Positions 44,912 to 56,304 of a stretch of DNA of 64,000 nt are shown here, piece after piece. How positions within the stretch are numbered: the stretch's first letter is position 1; each line of letters begins with the position of its first letter. The notes under the pieces are model-generated. The model ran no database searches and was not told the DNA's origin. It saw only the letters and a list, made by a program, of their open reading frames with translations. The DNA is taken from NCBI RefSeq assembly GCF_019175385.1, contig NC_083345.1, forward strand, positions 10,765,205 through 10,829,204, given 5' to 3'. Origin of the DNA: Lycium barbarum (taxonomy: Eukaryota > Streptophyta > Magnoliopsida > Solanales > Solanaceae). The position numbers were made by a program, and so were the translations under genes.

Positions 44912-45249
44912 TTGAAGGGAAACCATCTTGGAGATTATTTTACTTGGTATAGGAATGACATATAAATACATAATAAGAAAAGTATTTACAAAATATGGCG
45001 AAACTTTTTAATTTACAGAACATAACGAATTTTCATCTTTCGTACAAACTTTTTTTAAAAAGGAAAAATATATTTTAAAAATATTTTTGAATTAATTTTT
45101 TAAATGATTAATTTAAAAAAATTAAAATTTTAATATATTTTTTTTAAATAATATTTTAATTAATTTTTAAATGATTAATTTGTAAAAAAAATATTTTTTA
45201 ATTTTTTTAATTTGTTTTTAAAATATATTTTTTTTAAATAATTTTTTTT

Positions 45250-45520
45250 CTACTTAAGACTTAAAAAATTCGCTCAAAATTTTGTGTATGAAATGTGTAT
45301 ATCTCGCTCAAGACTTAAAAAGTTCATTCAAAATTTAGTATGAAAACTGTACGAAATGTGTATATCTTGCTCAAGACTTAAAAAGTTTGCTCAAATTTTG
45401 AGTATCAAAAATATATGAAATGTGTATATCTCGTTCACGGCTTAAACATTAGCTCAAAATTTCATGTATGAGATGTGTATATCTCGCTCAAGACTTAGAA
45501 TTCAGCTCACATTTTTCATG
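45250..45520 (+). repeat. Minisatellite of 53-66 bp units, about five copies
   Basis: Each unit contains (C/T)AAGACTTAAAAAGTT, GCTCAAAATTT and GAAATGTGTATATCTCGCT. Copies start near 45256, 45310, 45373, 45437 and 45489 and are diverged. Confidence 0.8.
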
Positions 45521-45715
45521 TATAATGTTCATGTTAGGTTTCTAGAAAATTAATACAACTACAAACAACACTATATACAACTTTCATACAATATTCAATG
45601 CTTAAAATTTCATTCACAATTTTGTGTTTGAAAACTATATTAAAAATTTCACTCACTTATATACATTTCATACACAAAATTTTGAGTTTAACTTTTTCAG
45701 CCTCGAGCAAAAAAA

Positions 45716-45718
<3 letters not shown>

Positions 45719-45759
<41 letters not shown>
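45719..45759. repeat. TA dinucleotide microsatellite
   Basis: About 20 uninterrupted TA units. Confidence 0.97.
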
Positions 45760-45762
<3 letters not shown>

Positions 45763-46077
45763 AAAAAATAGAAAAATCATTTTTAAAAAAATAAATAAAA
45801 AAATATCTGTAGGAATTTTATCTATTTTTAAATTAAAAATTTAATTTTAAACAAAAATTAAAATCTTATTTTTAAAAAAAATAAAAAATTATTTTTATGA
45901 AAAGTTTAAAAATTATGTTTTTTTAAAAACTAATTTGGAAAAAATTAAAAGAAAACAAAAAAAATATGAAGATCCGATATATTTCGTAAAATATCATTAT
46001 GTTTTGTAAATAAAAAAATTATTTATATATTTTGTAATAAAGAGTCTTAAGTAAATATCTTATGTCATATTCCAAGG

Positions 46078-48139
46078 AAGGGATATTGTGTTTGGGTGGA
46101 TGGGATTTAGGGCTTCTGTCGAAGCAGCCCACTGTAGTAGCAATGGGCTTCATTTCTGTTGCTACTGGAGTGAAAACAATCTAACACAATCATGGTCAAT
46201 AAAACAGCACTCCACTTGATTTTTTCGTGCAACAAAATATTTCGACCCAAATATTTTCGTTGTCGAAGATGGGACATGTACAAATTCTCGTTGCATATAA
46301 CTAAAATGCTTCAATTCTATAAGGTCATAAACTCTCAAAAGGGAAGGATGTTGCATAGAGGTGGATCTAGAATTTTAGATCGTTTTGTCTTAGTACAACC
46401 ATTGTATAACAACTATGTCAAAATGAGAGTTTCGTTGTGACAATGTAGGTTGATGTATTATGTTTATATATGCGCGCATACACATATAGAGAGAGAGTCG
46501 CAAGATGAATCTAGCTACACCTTGTTATCGTTATGTATGTCTAAATACCTATTTAATTCACCGTCCGTGCGGACATTTAGTCTCAAAATTACTTGAGAAT
46601 TGATAAGGAAACGAATGGACCTTCAAGCTTGGACTCAATTTATTTTGGATGAAGTGATATGTCGTTCCTAAATTAATTAACATTTTTGCATGGTAGCTCT
46701 TATTTGATAAGCCTTAAGATAGGCATTCAATCTTTACTTGAAAATCCATTGTAATTGATAACACACATGGAGAAAAATGAAACAAAATAGAAAAGAAATA
46801 ACTAAATTAGAGATCTAGCTCTTAATCCTAACCCCCGGCGTAGGCAAGGGAGAAGAAGAAATGCAACCGATCATATGACATAAAAACAATAAATCAGAGT
46901 TAATTATATCCAAATGGGAATTGTTTGTCAAAATTAACCTTAATTTATTTAATTTTTAGCTGCAATTGCCATGTTAAATGTTGTTAGGAGGATCATTGAC
47001 TAATTTTAAGCAATGGTCTCAAAAAACTAATCTCAGGGTCATGTGACCACATGAATTTCCATGTTTTCTAATTGATTCCCCTAATATCTTATTTTACGGA
47101 CATTTAATTTGACTTATCACATGATATAAATATCGAATATTTTAATGGGTTTCGGTTATGACAGTTATGGAGTTAGTTGCATTAGAATATATAATCTTAT
47201 AGTACAATCACACAAGTGTATAATATTTTCATAAGAATTGTTTTTATCAACTTATAATTTATTTATTTTTGGTTGTGGGGCAAAATGTTCTTGGGAAATT
47301 AAATTGAATCTAACTTGAGAGTTTAATTAGGTTCTTTGGATTGAGACATGTTAGATTAAAGGACCTGTGAAACTTGTCCTTTGAACATGAAATCTAGAAA
47401 TGGCTTCAGAACAAAGTTAGAAATCTAATGATAGTAAAACAAAGTTAGAAATCTAATGCTATTTTACTATCATCTTAATTCAATGAACTGTTAAGAGATT
47501 CAAGACACTATGGGAGAAAAAGAACTTTCCCCAAAAAAGAAAAAATGATTGAAGAACAAGTTATTCCAAGATGGTCTTGTTCAGCAGCATTTATGATAAA
47601 TTCCACCTTATGATTTTGTAATTTGTAAGAAAAAGGAAAAAAAGTCAAACTTTATTTAGATTAATTAAAGGAAAGAGTTTAAGTGTTGTTTTGACGTAGA
47701 TTTGAAATTTGTAAAGAAAAAGGTTTATAAAATTGAAGGTGAAAAATGGTATTTGAAAGTTGAAATTGTATCTGGATATGCATTTCACTTGAAAAAAAGA
47801 GTTTGAAGTTTTGTGAGTAGGAGAAAAAAGTCAATTGGAAAATGGTCAAAACCAATTTTCCAAACTAGAAATAACTCATCTTCTAAATCTAAATAAAAGG
47901 TCATTCCAATATATAATCAAACAATGTTTTGGAATATTTTTTTTTTGAAAAAAAGAAAATGAATGCCCAAATGACTCTAAATACACACTAATGATATATA
48001 AAAAATACTTACACATTAAATCACTTAAAAGGTAATTAGGCATCTCAACTATAATCGATACTCTGGTAAAAATGGATGAAGCAAATTAAAAGACATAAGA
48101 CCTCTTCTAGTTCAGGATTATTACAACTAAATTCATTGA
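46078..48139. other. Intergenic region
   Basis: No gene seen. The direct repeat ACAAAGTTAGAAATCTAATG occurs twice at about 47412 and 47440. A GA run lies at about 46488. Around 46360, a GGTGGATCTAGAATTTTAGA segment may be one end of a MITE, but no partner end was found. Confidence 0.4.
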
Positions 48140-48619
48140 TAAACTGTAACACCCCGCATTTTGGGACTGAGTTTAAGCTCATATCATTAGAGTTCTAGTG
48201 GAAACATGAAAGGTTTGAACGTTTTGCGAAAATGGTTGATAGGCCTATTTCGGGCAGCGATAACTCCTTGATCGGTTTGGAATTTGGGAAATTAACCCCA
48301 ATGAGGTTGTAGTATGTATAAATACCTTTCTAACGATATAAGGATCAAGCCAATCAGAGATCGGAGCAAGGAGATATGATCGTCTCAATATGGCTAATAG
48401 TAAGGCACTTGAAATCCTATAGAATCGGCTAAGTTTTTGATACATCTGCCTTCCAGTCAAATTTCATGAAAATCCGTTGGTAATTTGAGAAAACTTTCTT
48501 GATGAAAGTTGTAGCCCTTTGAAATATCTTTCCAACGGTATCTTACGGGGGTCAAACGGACATCTATGCAAAGAGTTATGCCCATTTTACTGAAGCATGT
48601 TCGCTGGAAATTTCTGCCA

Positions 48620-48790
48620 GCGTAACGGTGACGTTACGGACCGTAACACGTGTTACGGGCCGTAACAGTGGACCGTAACGTCCTAAAAATTTCCAGAACC
48701 TCACTGGAAATTTTCACCAAGGTACGGTACCAAGTTACGGTCCGTACCTCGTGTTACGGGACCGTAACAGTGACCGTATCTTGGTCCGTA
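48620..48790. repeat. GTTACGG/CCGTAAC dyad cluster in the LTR
   Basis: At least six copies of GTTACGG or GTACGG face copies of CCGTAAC within about 170 bp (for example GTTACGGACCGTAACACG and GTTACGGGCCGTAACAG), making several overlapping short palindromes upstream of the LTR TATA-like box. Confidence 0.85.
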
Positions 48791-50009
48791 TGTACGTTTC
48801 GGGTCACCTGACTTCGGGAGGCCATAACCCTATCATAACTTGGGAATTTGGGAAAAATCAAATAACGAAAGTTGTAGATAATTGAAATACCTTTATAACC
48901 ATAGGTTGTGGGTTCACATGCGACATCGGGATAGGGAGATATGGACGTTTTAAGACATAAAGGTCCCAACCCGTTTTCAAGTTGGGTCAAACCCATTTCC
49001 CCTTGGTATATAAGGGAAATATAACCCTAGCAGCCCATTTTTTTCTCCAAATTCAGATTTTAGAGAGAGGAAGTGAGAGAGAGGGGAAATTAGAGAGAGA
49101 AAGTAGAAAATCAACCAAGTTTAAGGCCCCGAATCCCAAAGCTCGTGAAGGATAAATTGTAGTACAAGTTGTTGTCGTCATTTTGAGCTAAAGATCGGAC
49201 TTGGGGGTGTTGATTTCGTGATTACTACTCTTGAAAGGTAATGTTTCTACTCCCTAATCATTTATGGTTGTGAATTGATGAATTCTTGGGAGAATAATAA
49301 TTGGGTTTGATGAAGAGAATTATATGAACTATGTTAGAGTTGTTGGATTGTTGACTTGGGATAGTTGTATTCATATGGTTGATGAAGAATGATGTTAATT
49401 ACATCTAATTGATATTTTAGAATTAGCTAGAAGTAATAGAATGGGGATTGGGTGAAGAAAACACCATTAATGAGGGTTATAGAGCTTCATGCCCACTAAG
49501 TGTTTGATAAAATGCTTAGATGAACAAAACATGGATATTGTTGCTAATATAGAATCCCTATGGCTTGTATTGCTATAGATTGAAGTTGAAGGGATTGAAG
49601 GACATTATGATACGCTCAAAAGCGGGAAGTTAAGGTATGTAGAACTTCCATCCACATGTGGGAATCTCTACGTTCTTCCCCATGATCCGTTTCGTAAAAA
49701 TCTATGAAGTTCAAATCCTAGGGCATTAAATCCAACATATTGGTAGCCCGTAATTATGTATGTATGTACACGAATTTCGTATCTATGTTCGTTATTGTAT
49801 TCCTAATCTTCCATTATTGATATTAGGAATCCTAGCTTAATCCATGAATCATGAATTCCTCCTCATGTGTTCTCATTATGTTCATATGAAACTTTATGAT
49901 TTTATCTAGCGAGTTACAAGCATGTTTTCAAGTCAATTATATATATGATTTCGAAATATTCTTATTACTCATGAATCAAGAACATGTTTGCAAGATTATG
50001 ACAAGTTAT

Positions 50010-50215
50010 CTTATGAAACTATTTTACAAGTTATTTCATGAAACCATGTTTACAAGATTATTTCATGAAACCATGTTTACAAAATTATTGCATGAAACCA
50101 TGTTTACAAGTTATTTCGTGAAATCATGATTACAAGACAAGTACAAGTTAATTCACGAAACCATGTTACAAGTTATTTCGTGGAATCATGATTACAAGTT
50201 AATTCACGAAAATCA
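50010..50215 (+). repeat. Tandem repeats inside the solo LTR
   Basis: Five to seven diverged units of about 28-36 bp built from ACAAGTTATTTCATGAAACC and ATGTTTACAAG; the open frame at 49896-50129 reflects this repeat, not a gene. Confidence 0.8.
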
Positions 50216-51135
50216 TGGGCTTCTTAGCCAATTATATTATGTTCATGTTTTTGGGAGTTGCACGAATTACCGAGAAGGCTCAGATAGCCTGAAACTATGT
50301 AGCCACCATAGGACAAGGATCGCTCCGCCCAGTTAGGACGATACCTTAATTTCACACTGAATGGTTCCATCAGGTACGTTATTACCTTATACCCTGGCAA
50401 GGTATAGGGGCTCTGCTGGTCCGGCGAGGTACCAGACTCCACGTATCCACGTGGTGATATCATGTGTCGGTTTATGAAATGCTCTCCCTACTTATCATGT
50501 TTTACTCATGTTATATATATATATATATATGTACTCATGCTCATGCTCATGTTCATGTCCAAGTTTTCAGTTTCAGTTCTTATCATGTTATTCCATGTCC
50601 TATGTTGTTTCTTCCGGTTGCTTTACATACCAGTACATTCAATGTGCTGATGTCCCCTTTTTATTGCCCGGGGGCCTGTATTTCACGATGCAGGTACGGA
50701 TTTACAGGACGACGCTTCTGATCATTAGGATTTGCTCGTATCAGCTTATTGGTGAGCCCCATCTCATTCGGGGTTTAGTCAACTTTTACTTTATGATTAA
50801 TTATGCATCTAAAGGTATGCTGGGGGCCTTGTCCCAGTGAGTATGTTTTTCCAGTCAGACTCATGGTAGAGGTTTCATAGACTAGACAAGTCAGTTGTGT
50901 TATGTCAGACATTTGGAGTCGTATAGCCATTTTGGCTCACTTATGCTTAAACAAGTATTTTATTAAGTATTATGACTTACCATGTTTTATAAAGGCTCAT
51001 CATGCATTCACGTTATATTCCGCTTATGTTATGCATCATGATGATTCAGCAAGTCATGTGGTTCGCTCGGTCACATGCAGTCAGGCACCGAGTGCCGTGT
51101 TACGTCCAGGCCATGGTTCGGGGCGTGACATAAAC

Positions 51136-51470
51136 GCCATTTTTTTCGATCTTAATTTTGTGTCATATATCTAAACTTTTTTTTTCCTTATATTTTCACC
51201 ACTATTTTTTAATTTGATTAGAGCATAGATTTTATATATGAGAGTTTATAATTGACTTGGAAAAAAGTAATTGTTCGATAAATAATGACAAACGCGGTTC
51301 AAACTTATATTTTTGATCGTCAATTTCAAATAATGTACTGTAGTATGATATGACAGTTCTATGAAAGGAAAAATCCATCATACAACAACCTAGACTTTAA
51401 TACCTTTTTTGTCAAATAATTACTTCATCCTAATTTGCCTTTTTAGGTATCAACACGGATAATTAGGTCA
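51136..51470. other. Spacer between two solo LTRs
   Basis: AT-rich, nothing recognised. Confidence 0.4.
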
Positions 51471-51475
51471 ATCTC

Positions 51476-52017
51476 TGTTAGGTGTGGAATTGGTCAAACA
51501 AGTCAATTCTTTTGTTCACATAGTCGTGATGTAAGCGCTTACCTCATAATAGTCGTGATGTAAGCGCTTACCTCATCATAGGAAATTCATTCCTATAAAT
51601 AGGTAGCTTATGGTTCATTTGTAAGATATCATTAAGATCATTTGCTATACACATCCCAAGAGAGAAAAAATCTAAGAGAAATACTCTTAGTGAAAGGCCT
51701 AAGTAAGAGAAGGTCTTTGAGAGAATTTTCTGTGGTAAAAATTCTTGAGTGTAATTGGGATTGGGGTTGTGAGGTTGAGTGTTGTAAACACTTGTAATAT
51801 TTCTTCTTTAATAAGATCTGCAGCAGCAACGTGGACGTAGCTCTCACATTGAGGGTGAACCACTATAAATCTGTGTGTGCTATTTATTCTTCGCTTACAT
51901 CACGGCGTAAGTAGGTTCTGTCTAAGGAGGTTGGTATTTAAGTGGTCCAGCTGTGACCCTCCAATCTTTCCTGGGAACCTGCTTACAAAGGTCGGATTTG
52001 TGATTCAAATCCTAACA
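51476..52017 (+). mobile_element. Solo LTR, 542 bp, copia-like, with intact promoter motifs
   Basis: Ends TGTTAGG and CCTAACA are perfect 7-bp inverted termini. A perfect 5-bp duplication ATCTC flanks it (51471-51475, 52018-52022). No internal retroelement sequence remains. It keeps a directly duplicated upstream box (TAGTCGTGATGTAAGCGCTT, then ACCTCAT, twice at 51523 and 51550), a TATA-like CCTATAAATAGG (51591-51602) and a possible polyadenylation region after AATAAGATC. The boxed, TGATGTAAG-containing U3 resembles stress-responsive plant retroelement promoters; assignment to Ty1/copia is inference from size and ends. Confidence 0.9.
51519..51576 (+). promoter_or_regulatory. Duplicated enhancer-like box in the 542-bp LTR
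   Basis: Two adjacent near-identical 27-bp copies with TAGTCGTGATGTAAGCGCTT at their core, each containing a short palindrome GTAAGCGCTTAC. They lie 15-70 bp upstream of the TATA-like box. Confidence 0.8.
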
Positions 52018-52058
52018 ATCTCTTCCTCGAAGGAGTAGACAATAAAGTCATACTAACT

Positions 52059-52250
52059 ACAAGAGAATGTGAAATTAGCTATAGAATTTGTTTGTAATCC
52101 TTAGTCAATTCGTCGCTAAACAACTCCTCGCTAATTAGATTTTCTTATAATATGTCACTAATCAGTAGCTAAATGAGATTAGCATAGGATTTTTGCTATT
52201 TAGCTACGAAATTTTGTCTGTCGCTAATTCCTTATTCTCCAGTAGCTAAA
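52059..52250. repeat. Dispersed repeat, copy A
   Basis: About 190 bp with TTTGTCGCTAA-type motifs (TCGTCGCTAAACAACTCCTC, TTTAGCTACGAAATTTTGTC, GTCGCTAATTCCTTATT). A second copy lies at 55007-55196. The GCTAA/TTAGC motifs are distributed as partial inverted repeats, and the pair may derive from CACTA-type ends. Confidence 0.75.
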
Positions 52251-54284
52251 AATTCACCGGCACTTAATTATTTAAATTGATTCAACAAGTACTGATATAT
52301 ATATATATATATCTTCATATACACTTTGATCACTAAATTATAGTAGTATTTAATAAAGCATATTCTTATCTTAATTTTAGACTTAACAATGATAAATTAG
52401 TATAGTTTACTGCAAACACTAGGTACAGATAAACTTTTGCTGAAGTCACCATCAAATAGTGTAGTCAGGTGTTATAAGTGCGCTTTTCTTCTTTTTTTCA
52501 TCCAATGTCTAGTACTCGCATTGGATCGAGTCTTGTTTAATTCAAATTTGTGTCGTTTAATTCGAATTTGTGCCATGTAATGCTCATTAAAGAGGGAGCC
52601 GCCCTCTATTGGAATTCTTTACTCTTATCTAGGCTTGAACCCTAGATCTCTGATTAAATGCATCCCATCACAAGGTCTCTCTTTATTCCTTTCTTAACTA
52701 CTGTTCTTGAATTTGTAAGAATATTGAAGTTCCTTTCAATGGGGAGCGCTTTAATCATCATAATTTTTTTTTATTATTAATATAAATTCGAATTGATAGT
52801 AAATTTATATAGCGAAGTCCTAGCTAAAAGAAAGATAAAATTAGAGGGGAAAAAAGGGCACAATAAACCCAACTCATTGCATATATTTTTCTAAGTTATA
52901 TTCTTCTCTTTTCATTCCCCTTGAAACAAAATAATAAGATGTACAAACAAAGGAAACCTCAAAAATTGAGGACAATATGAAGATCTTAAGGAGGTTGGTA
53001 AAATCAAGAAAAGATATTTTGAGTATTCCCTAGATAATTGCTTAACATAATTGAAAGGGTTTATAGATATTTGACTTAGTAGAAAACAAGTCTTCATTCA
53101 TTCAAATCCTAGCTATTGACCTCATTAACTGAATCTTATTATTGGAAAAACTGCCTCAATTGAATATGCAGAGAGTGATGCATAGCTAAAAAGTAATTAT
53201 GTGCTCTCACAGACGCACTTTTTAATTCCATGGTCAATGCCAATCATTAAGTGTATTACGTTTCAATTTACAAAGAATATAGTGTTCTTTTGTCTTTTTG
53301 CCCCTCATTTTCTTGGGTCTTTGACCATGGCTTCTATAATTAGAACGTGGCAAATGCTTTAGGTACCAATTTGTGTTTTGTTAATGCTCAAATCGCATGA
53401 TATAAGAATATATTTAGCTTATTAATATGCTAACACCAACTTTGCTTTTTAATTTATTAACATTGGGTAGTGCTTCTATACCATGGAAAAAAGGAAACGA
53501 CTATTCGTAATTCTCCATAAACAAAGGCCTAGAAAAATTGGTAGAGAATCTGATGCATGTTCTAGAGCTATTTATAAGCATGTAAACAATAATGATTTGG
53601 GTCTCGTAATTACCAAATCAATCGGTTTGTTTTGGCTTAGAATCTTTGATATTGTTAATAGAGAACCAAAATTTTTGATTAATTTGAAGAACGCTCAATT
53701 GAACAAAATTTTCTCTACCCTAATCATCTGAATTGGATCTAAACTATTCAAACTTTCTAGAATTATGAGACACGGCTTGATTTTTCTTGCACTACACAAT
53801 AGTTGCCAATGGTCGATAAGGTGTTAAAACAAATACTAGCATATCAAGATAATTTTTTTTCGTGTTTTACCCTTAGCATTAATTAATTCCCTAAATCAAT
53901 TCCCAAGATCTAAGACTAAACAATAAATATCAATCAATAAGAATTATTATTTCTTAAAGGAGTGTAAAGTGAAACTGAGCAAATGAAAGTGAAGGGGGAT
54001 TTTTTTTATTTTTTGTTTTTTAATTTATATTCAGTATTTGAGCCAAAGAAAAAAAGAGAAGAATCTGATGTCAATCAAACCTTACACTTTTATGATAAAA
54101 CCTAAAAGTTCAATCATTACCACTCAATCTAACATATTAAAGATTTAATAATGGATTGCATATGCAAGATCGATTTCCATGGCGGTGATTCTCCTAACTG
54201 AAAGAAGAGATTCTAATTAAAAAGCTTACTAATTGAAACTTTAAAATTTTCAAAAAGTTCTATAACAAAACGTATTAACAAAAA
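52251..54284. other. Intergenic region
   Basis: No gene supported. Positions 52490-52655 look like a reversed TS/SolS SINE remnant (ATCCAATGTCTAGTACTCGC, TTCGAATTTGTGCC, AGGCTTGAACCCTAGATCTC). The open frame at 53483-53731 has no recognisable domain. Confidence 0.45.
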
Positions 54285-54462
54285 CGGTGCAGTGATCTTC
54301 TGGAAGGACGGTTCTTTGCATATTAGTTTTATGGAGTACTACACGTGAAATATCTTTGCAATTCAAGTACAATCGGTGCAGTGATCTTCTGGAAGGACGG
54401 TTCTTTGCATATTAGTTTTATGGAGTACTACACGTGAAATATCTCTGCAATTCAAGTACAAT
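54285..54462 (+). repeat. Recent 89-bp tandem duplication
   Basis: Copies 54285-54373 and 54374-54462 are identical except ATCTTTGC versus ATCTCTGC. Each begins CGGTGCAGTGATCTTCTGGA. Confidence 0.97.
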
Positions 54463-54472
54463 AAAGAAAATA

Positions 54473-54546
54473 TAACCTTTGTGAGAGGCCATAGAAAGTT
54501 AACTATTTCTAACCTTTGTGAGAGGCCATAGAAAGTTAACTATTTC
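54473..54546 (+). repeat. Recent 37-bp tandem duplication
   Basis: Copies 54473-54509 and 54510-54546 appear identical, each beginning TAACCTTTGTGAGAGGCCAT. They start 10 bp after the 89-bp duplication ends. Confidence 0.97.
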
Positions 54547-55006
54547 AATTCTACTTATCAATTATACATATAAATTAAATTAAATACTAATTTACTTCAT
54601 TAGTAATCCAATGTAATAGATGAACTTATTTTTAGATAACTATATAACTGAACCTTATGGGATTACACTGGATATATTGTTGTTGTTATATAACTGAGGC
54701 TAGCTGAATTGACTCGGTCGAGCCTGAGCTTGATCGAGGTTTGACTATTCCTAGCAAGAAACAAGCATGAGTTGAGCTAGGGTTAAGGGGTTCATTCCAA
54801 CCTGTTTCACCAGAAAATTGTACTATATATATAATGTCATGATTATTTTTTATGTATATATAATAGCTGTTATGTTGAAAATTCGGGTTTAGTCACTGCA
54901 CACATGCATGAAACTTCAATTAAAACCAAATCAAGTCGAACCGAACTTAATACAAGTGAATTAAGAAGTACCAAAAAAACTGAGTCTCATAAAGTTTTTC
55001 ATTTGA
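54547..55006. other. Intergenic region
   Basis: Nothing recognised. Confidence 0.35.
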
Positions 55007-55196
55007 GCTCTACAAGAGAACATGAAGTTAGCTGCGGAATTTGTCATAATCTCTAGCTAATTTGTCGCTAAATAGCTCCTCACTAATTAGATTTTTCTTA
55101 TAATCCGTAGCTAAATGAGATTAGCATGGAAATTTTGTTGTTTAGCTACGAAATTTTGTCCATCGCTAATTCCTTGTTTTCTAGTAGTTAACAAGG
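55007..55196. repeat. Dispersed repeat, copy B
   Basis: Diverged direct copy of 52059-52250 (TTTGTCGCTAAATAGCTCCTC-like, TTTAGCTACGAAATTTTGTC, GTAGCTAAATGAGATTAGCA). It lies just upstream of the CACTA-like element. Confidence 0.75.
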
Positions 55197-55232
55197 AAAT
55201 TAGTCATTGAACGAGGAAACTAGTTGGTAATT

Positions 55233-55405
55233 CACTACAAAAAAACATAAAACAGGAATTAGTTATAAAATTTGTTATTTTTTTAATTGCTAACATAATC
55301 TTTTTATAATCCGTCACTAGTCCGTGTTATATGGGAACAACGACTAATTTTTATTGTTGGATAGCATAGTCCAGCTAATTTCTGTTCTGTTTTTTTTCGG
55401 TAGTG
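55233..55405. mobile_element. CACTA-like MITE
   Basis: Ends CACTACAAAAAAACA and TTTTTTTTCGGTAGTG, the canonical CACTA terminal sequence. 173 bp, no coding potential. A 3-bp target duplication is not clear. Confidence 0.7.
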
Positions 55406-55543
55406 TTATAGGTTACCAGTATTAGAAGTGTTATTGAACCTTCCTGCGATTGATCCTTTGGTGTACTTTTAAGTTCAATTGGTAAGTATACTAATAGAGG
55501 GAAAAAACGAGTGGGAAAAGCTAGTTTTGTTCTATTGAATTAC

Positions 55544-55574
<31 letters not shown>

Positions 55575-56034
55575 TACTATAGAGGGGGAAAAACGAGTGG
55601 GAAGATCTTTAGTTTTGTCATATTGAATTATAGCGTCAAAGAGCTTTTGTTTTGACTCTTGTGTGGAAACAGCATTAAACAAATTTATTAAAGATTGATC
55701 TACGCGTTTGCTTCATTATACAAACAAAAATCATAAAATGTTTCCTAAAACAGAAAGTAGGATTCATAAGATCTTTATCCATGTATTATTACAAAATTAA
55801 ATATAGATTAAATAATTGAACCCTCTTTACAGTGAGTAGTCGAATTAAAAAGCAGTGTGAAGAAGATTTATGAACAATCTCTACATGTTCTACTCTAGTA
55901 AAGTTGCACTATTTAGGCATAGGAAAGATGCCATTGGTAGGCCTCTGTGACAATCTGGCTGGAATAATCTTTTAACTATAAGAAACTAGGGACGGTCTGC
56001 ACAAAGTTTTTATTTTTTTACATTTTTTTTTGTG
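55406..56034. other. Intergenic region with an A-tract
   Basis: An A-tract lies at about 55542-55572. GGGAAAAACGAGTGGGAA occurs on both sides of it (about 55499 and 55588), suggesting a local duplication or slippage around the tract. No gene. Confidence 0.5.
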
Positions 56035-56240
56035 AGCGTGGTATTTGATCAAGTTTGTGCACATCTCGATTAATTTTATGGGGTAATCATTATCTATCAC
56101 CAGAGCACAACTACTAGGTAACGCTATCCACCAAAATTCGGATAGAAGGAAGAAATTACATGATATTTTTGTCTTCGCTTAAATTAAAACCTAAGACCTT
56201 ATATATGGTTCTCAACCCACTTAATCGTCCACCAGGCCAC
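56035..56240 (-). mobile_element. SINE-like repeat
   Basis: Reversed SINE layout: TTTTTTTTGTGAGCGTGG, GTGCACATCTCGATTAATTT, TAGGTAACGCTATCCACC and a TTAAAACCTAAGACC segment near the expected tRNA-like head. Related to 12240-12425. Confidence 0.45.
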
Positions 56241-56304
56241 ACTTTTAGATACGTTTTTAACTTTTTTATTTGGAGAGGAAAGAAGAAAATAAGGGTAAAG
56301 TTAG

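Larger units (their letters stand above)
44942..46077. mobile_element. AT-rich inverted-end element with internal tandem repeats
   Basis: The left end (TACTTGGTATAGGAATGAC, then TTTACAAAATATGG) mirrors the right end (TATATATTTTGTAATAAAG, then ATGTCATATTCCAAGG) imperfectly over about 100 bp. The interior is extremely A/T-rich, with a tandem array (45250-45520) and a TA microsatellite. No protein recognised. Confidence 0.6.
48145..51130. mobile_element. Solo LTR, about 3.0 kb
   Basis: Begins TGTAACACCCCGCATTTTGG and ends GGTTCGGGGCGTGACA, with the TG...CA termini of retroviral-type LTRs. A perfect 5-bp duplication TAAAC flanks it (48140-48144, 51131-51135). No primer-binding site or gag-pol follows, so it is a solo LTR left by recombination. 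Its size and TGTAACACCCC start fit Ty3/Gypsy-type LTRs. It holds GTTACGG/CCGTAAC dyads (48620-48790), GA-rich sequence (49060-49100) after a TATA-like GTATATAAGGG (49005), and tandem TTTCATGAAACCATG repeats (50010-50215). Confidence 0.9.

Noticed and set aside
45250..45759. CRISPR-like array (regular repeats near 45.3 kb)
   Set aside because: Units are directly adjoining and diverged, without unique spacers, and the DNA is plant nuclear; it is a minisatellite.
49896..51174. Open frames of 60-110 codons within 49.9-51.2 kb as genes
   Set aside because: They lie inside the solo LTR, follow its tandem repeats and TA run, and have no recognisable domain.
51476..52017. Integrated pararetrovirus (caulimovirid) promoter, because of TGATGTAAG boxes and a TATA site
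   Set aside because: Perfect TGTTAGG/CCTAACA ends and a 5-bp target duplication are LTR-retrotransposon features; no viral coding sequence adjoins.
53483..53731. 82-residue open frame in the right intergenic region
   Set aside because: No family signature, no evidence of neighbouring exons; its length is within chance expectation for AT-rich DNA.
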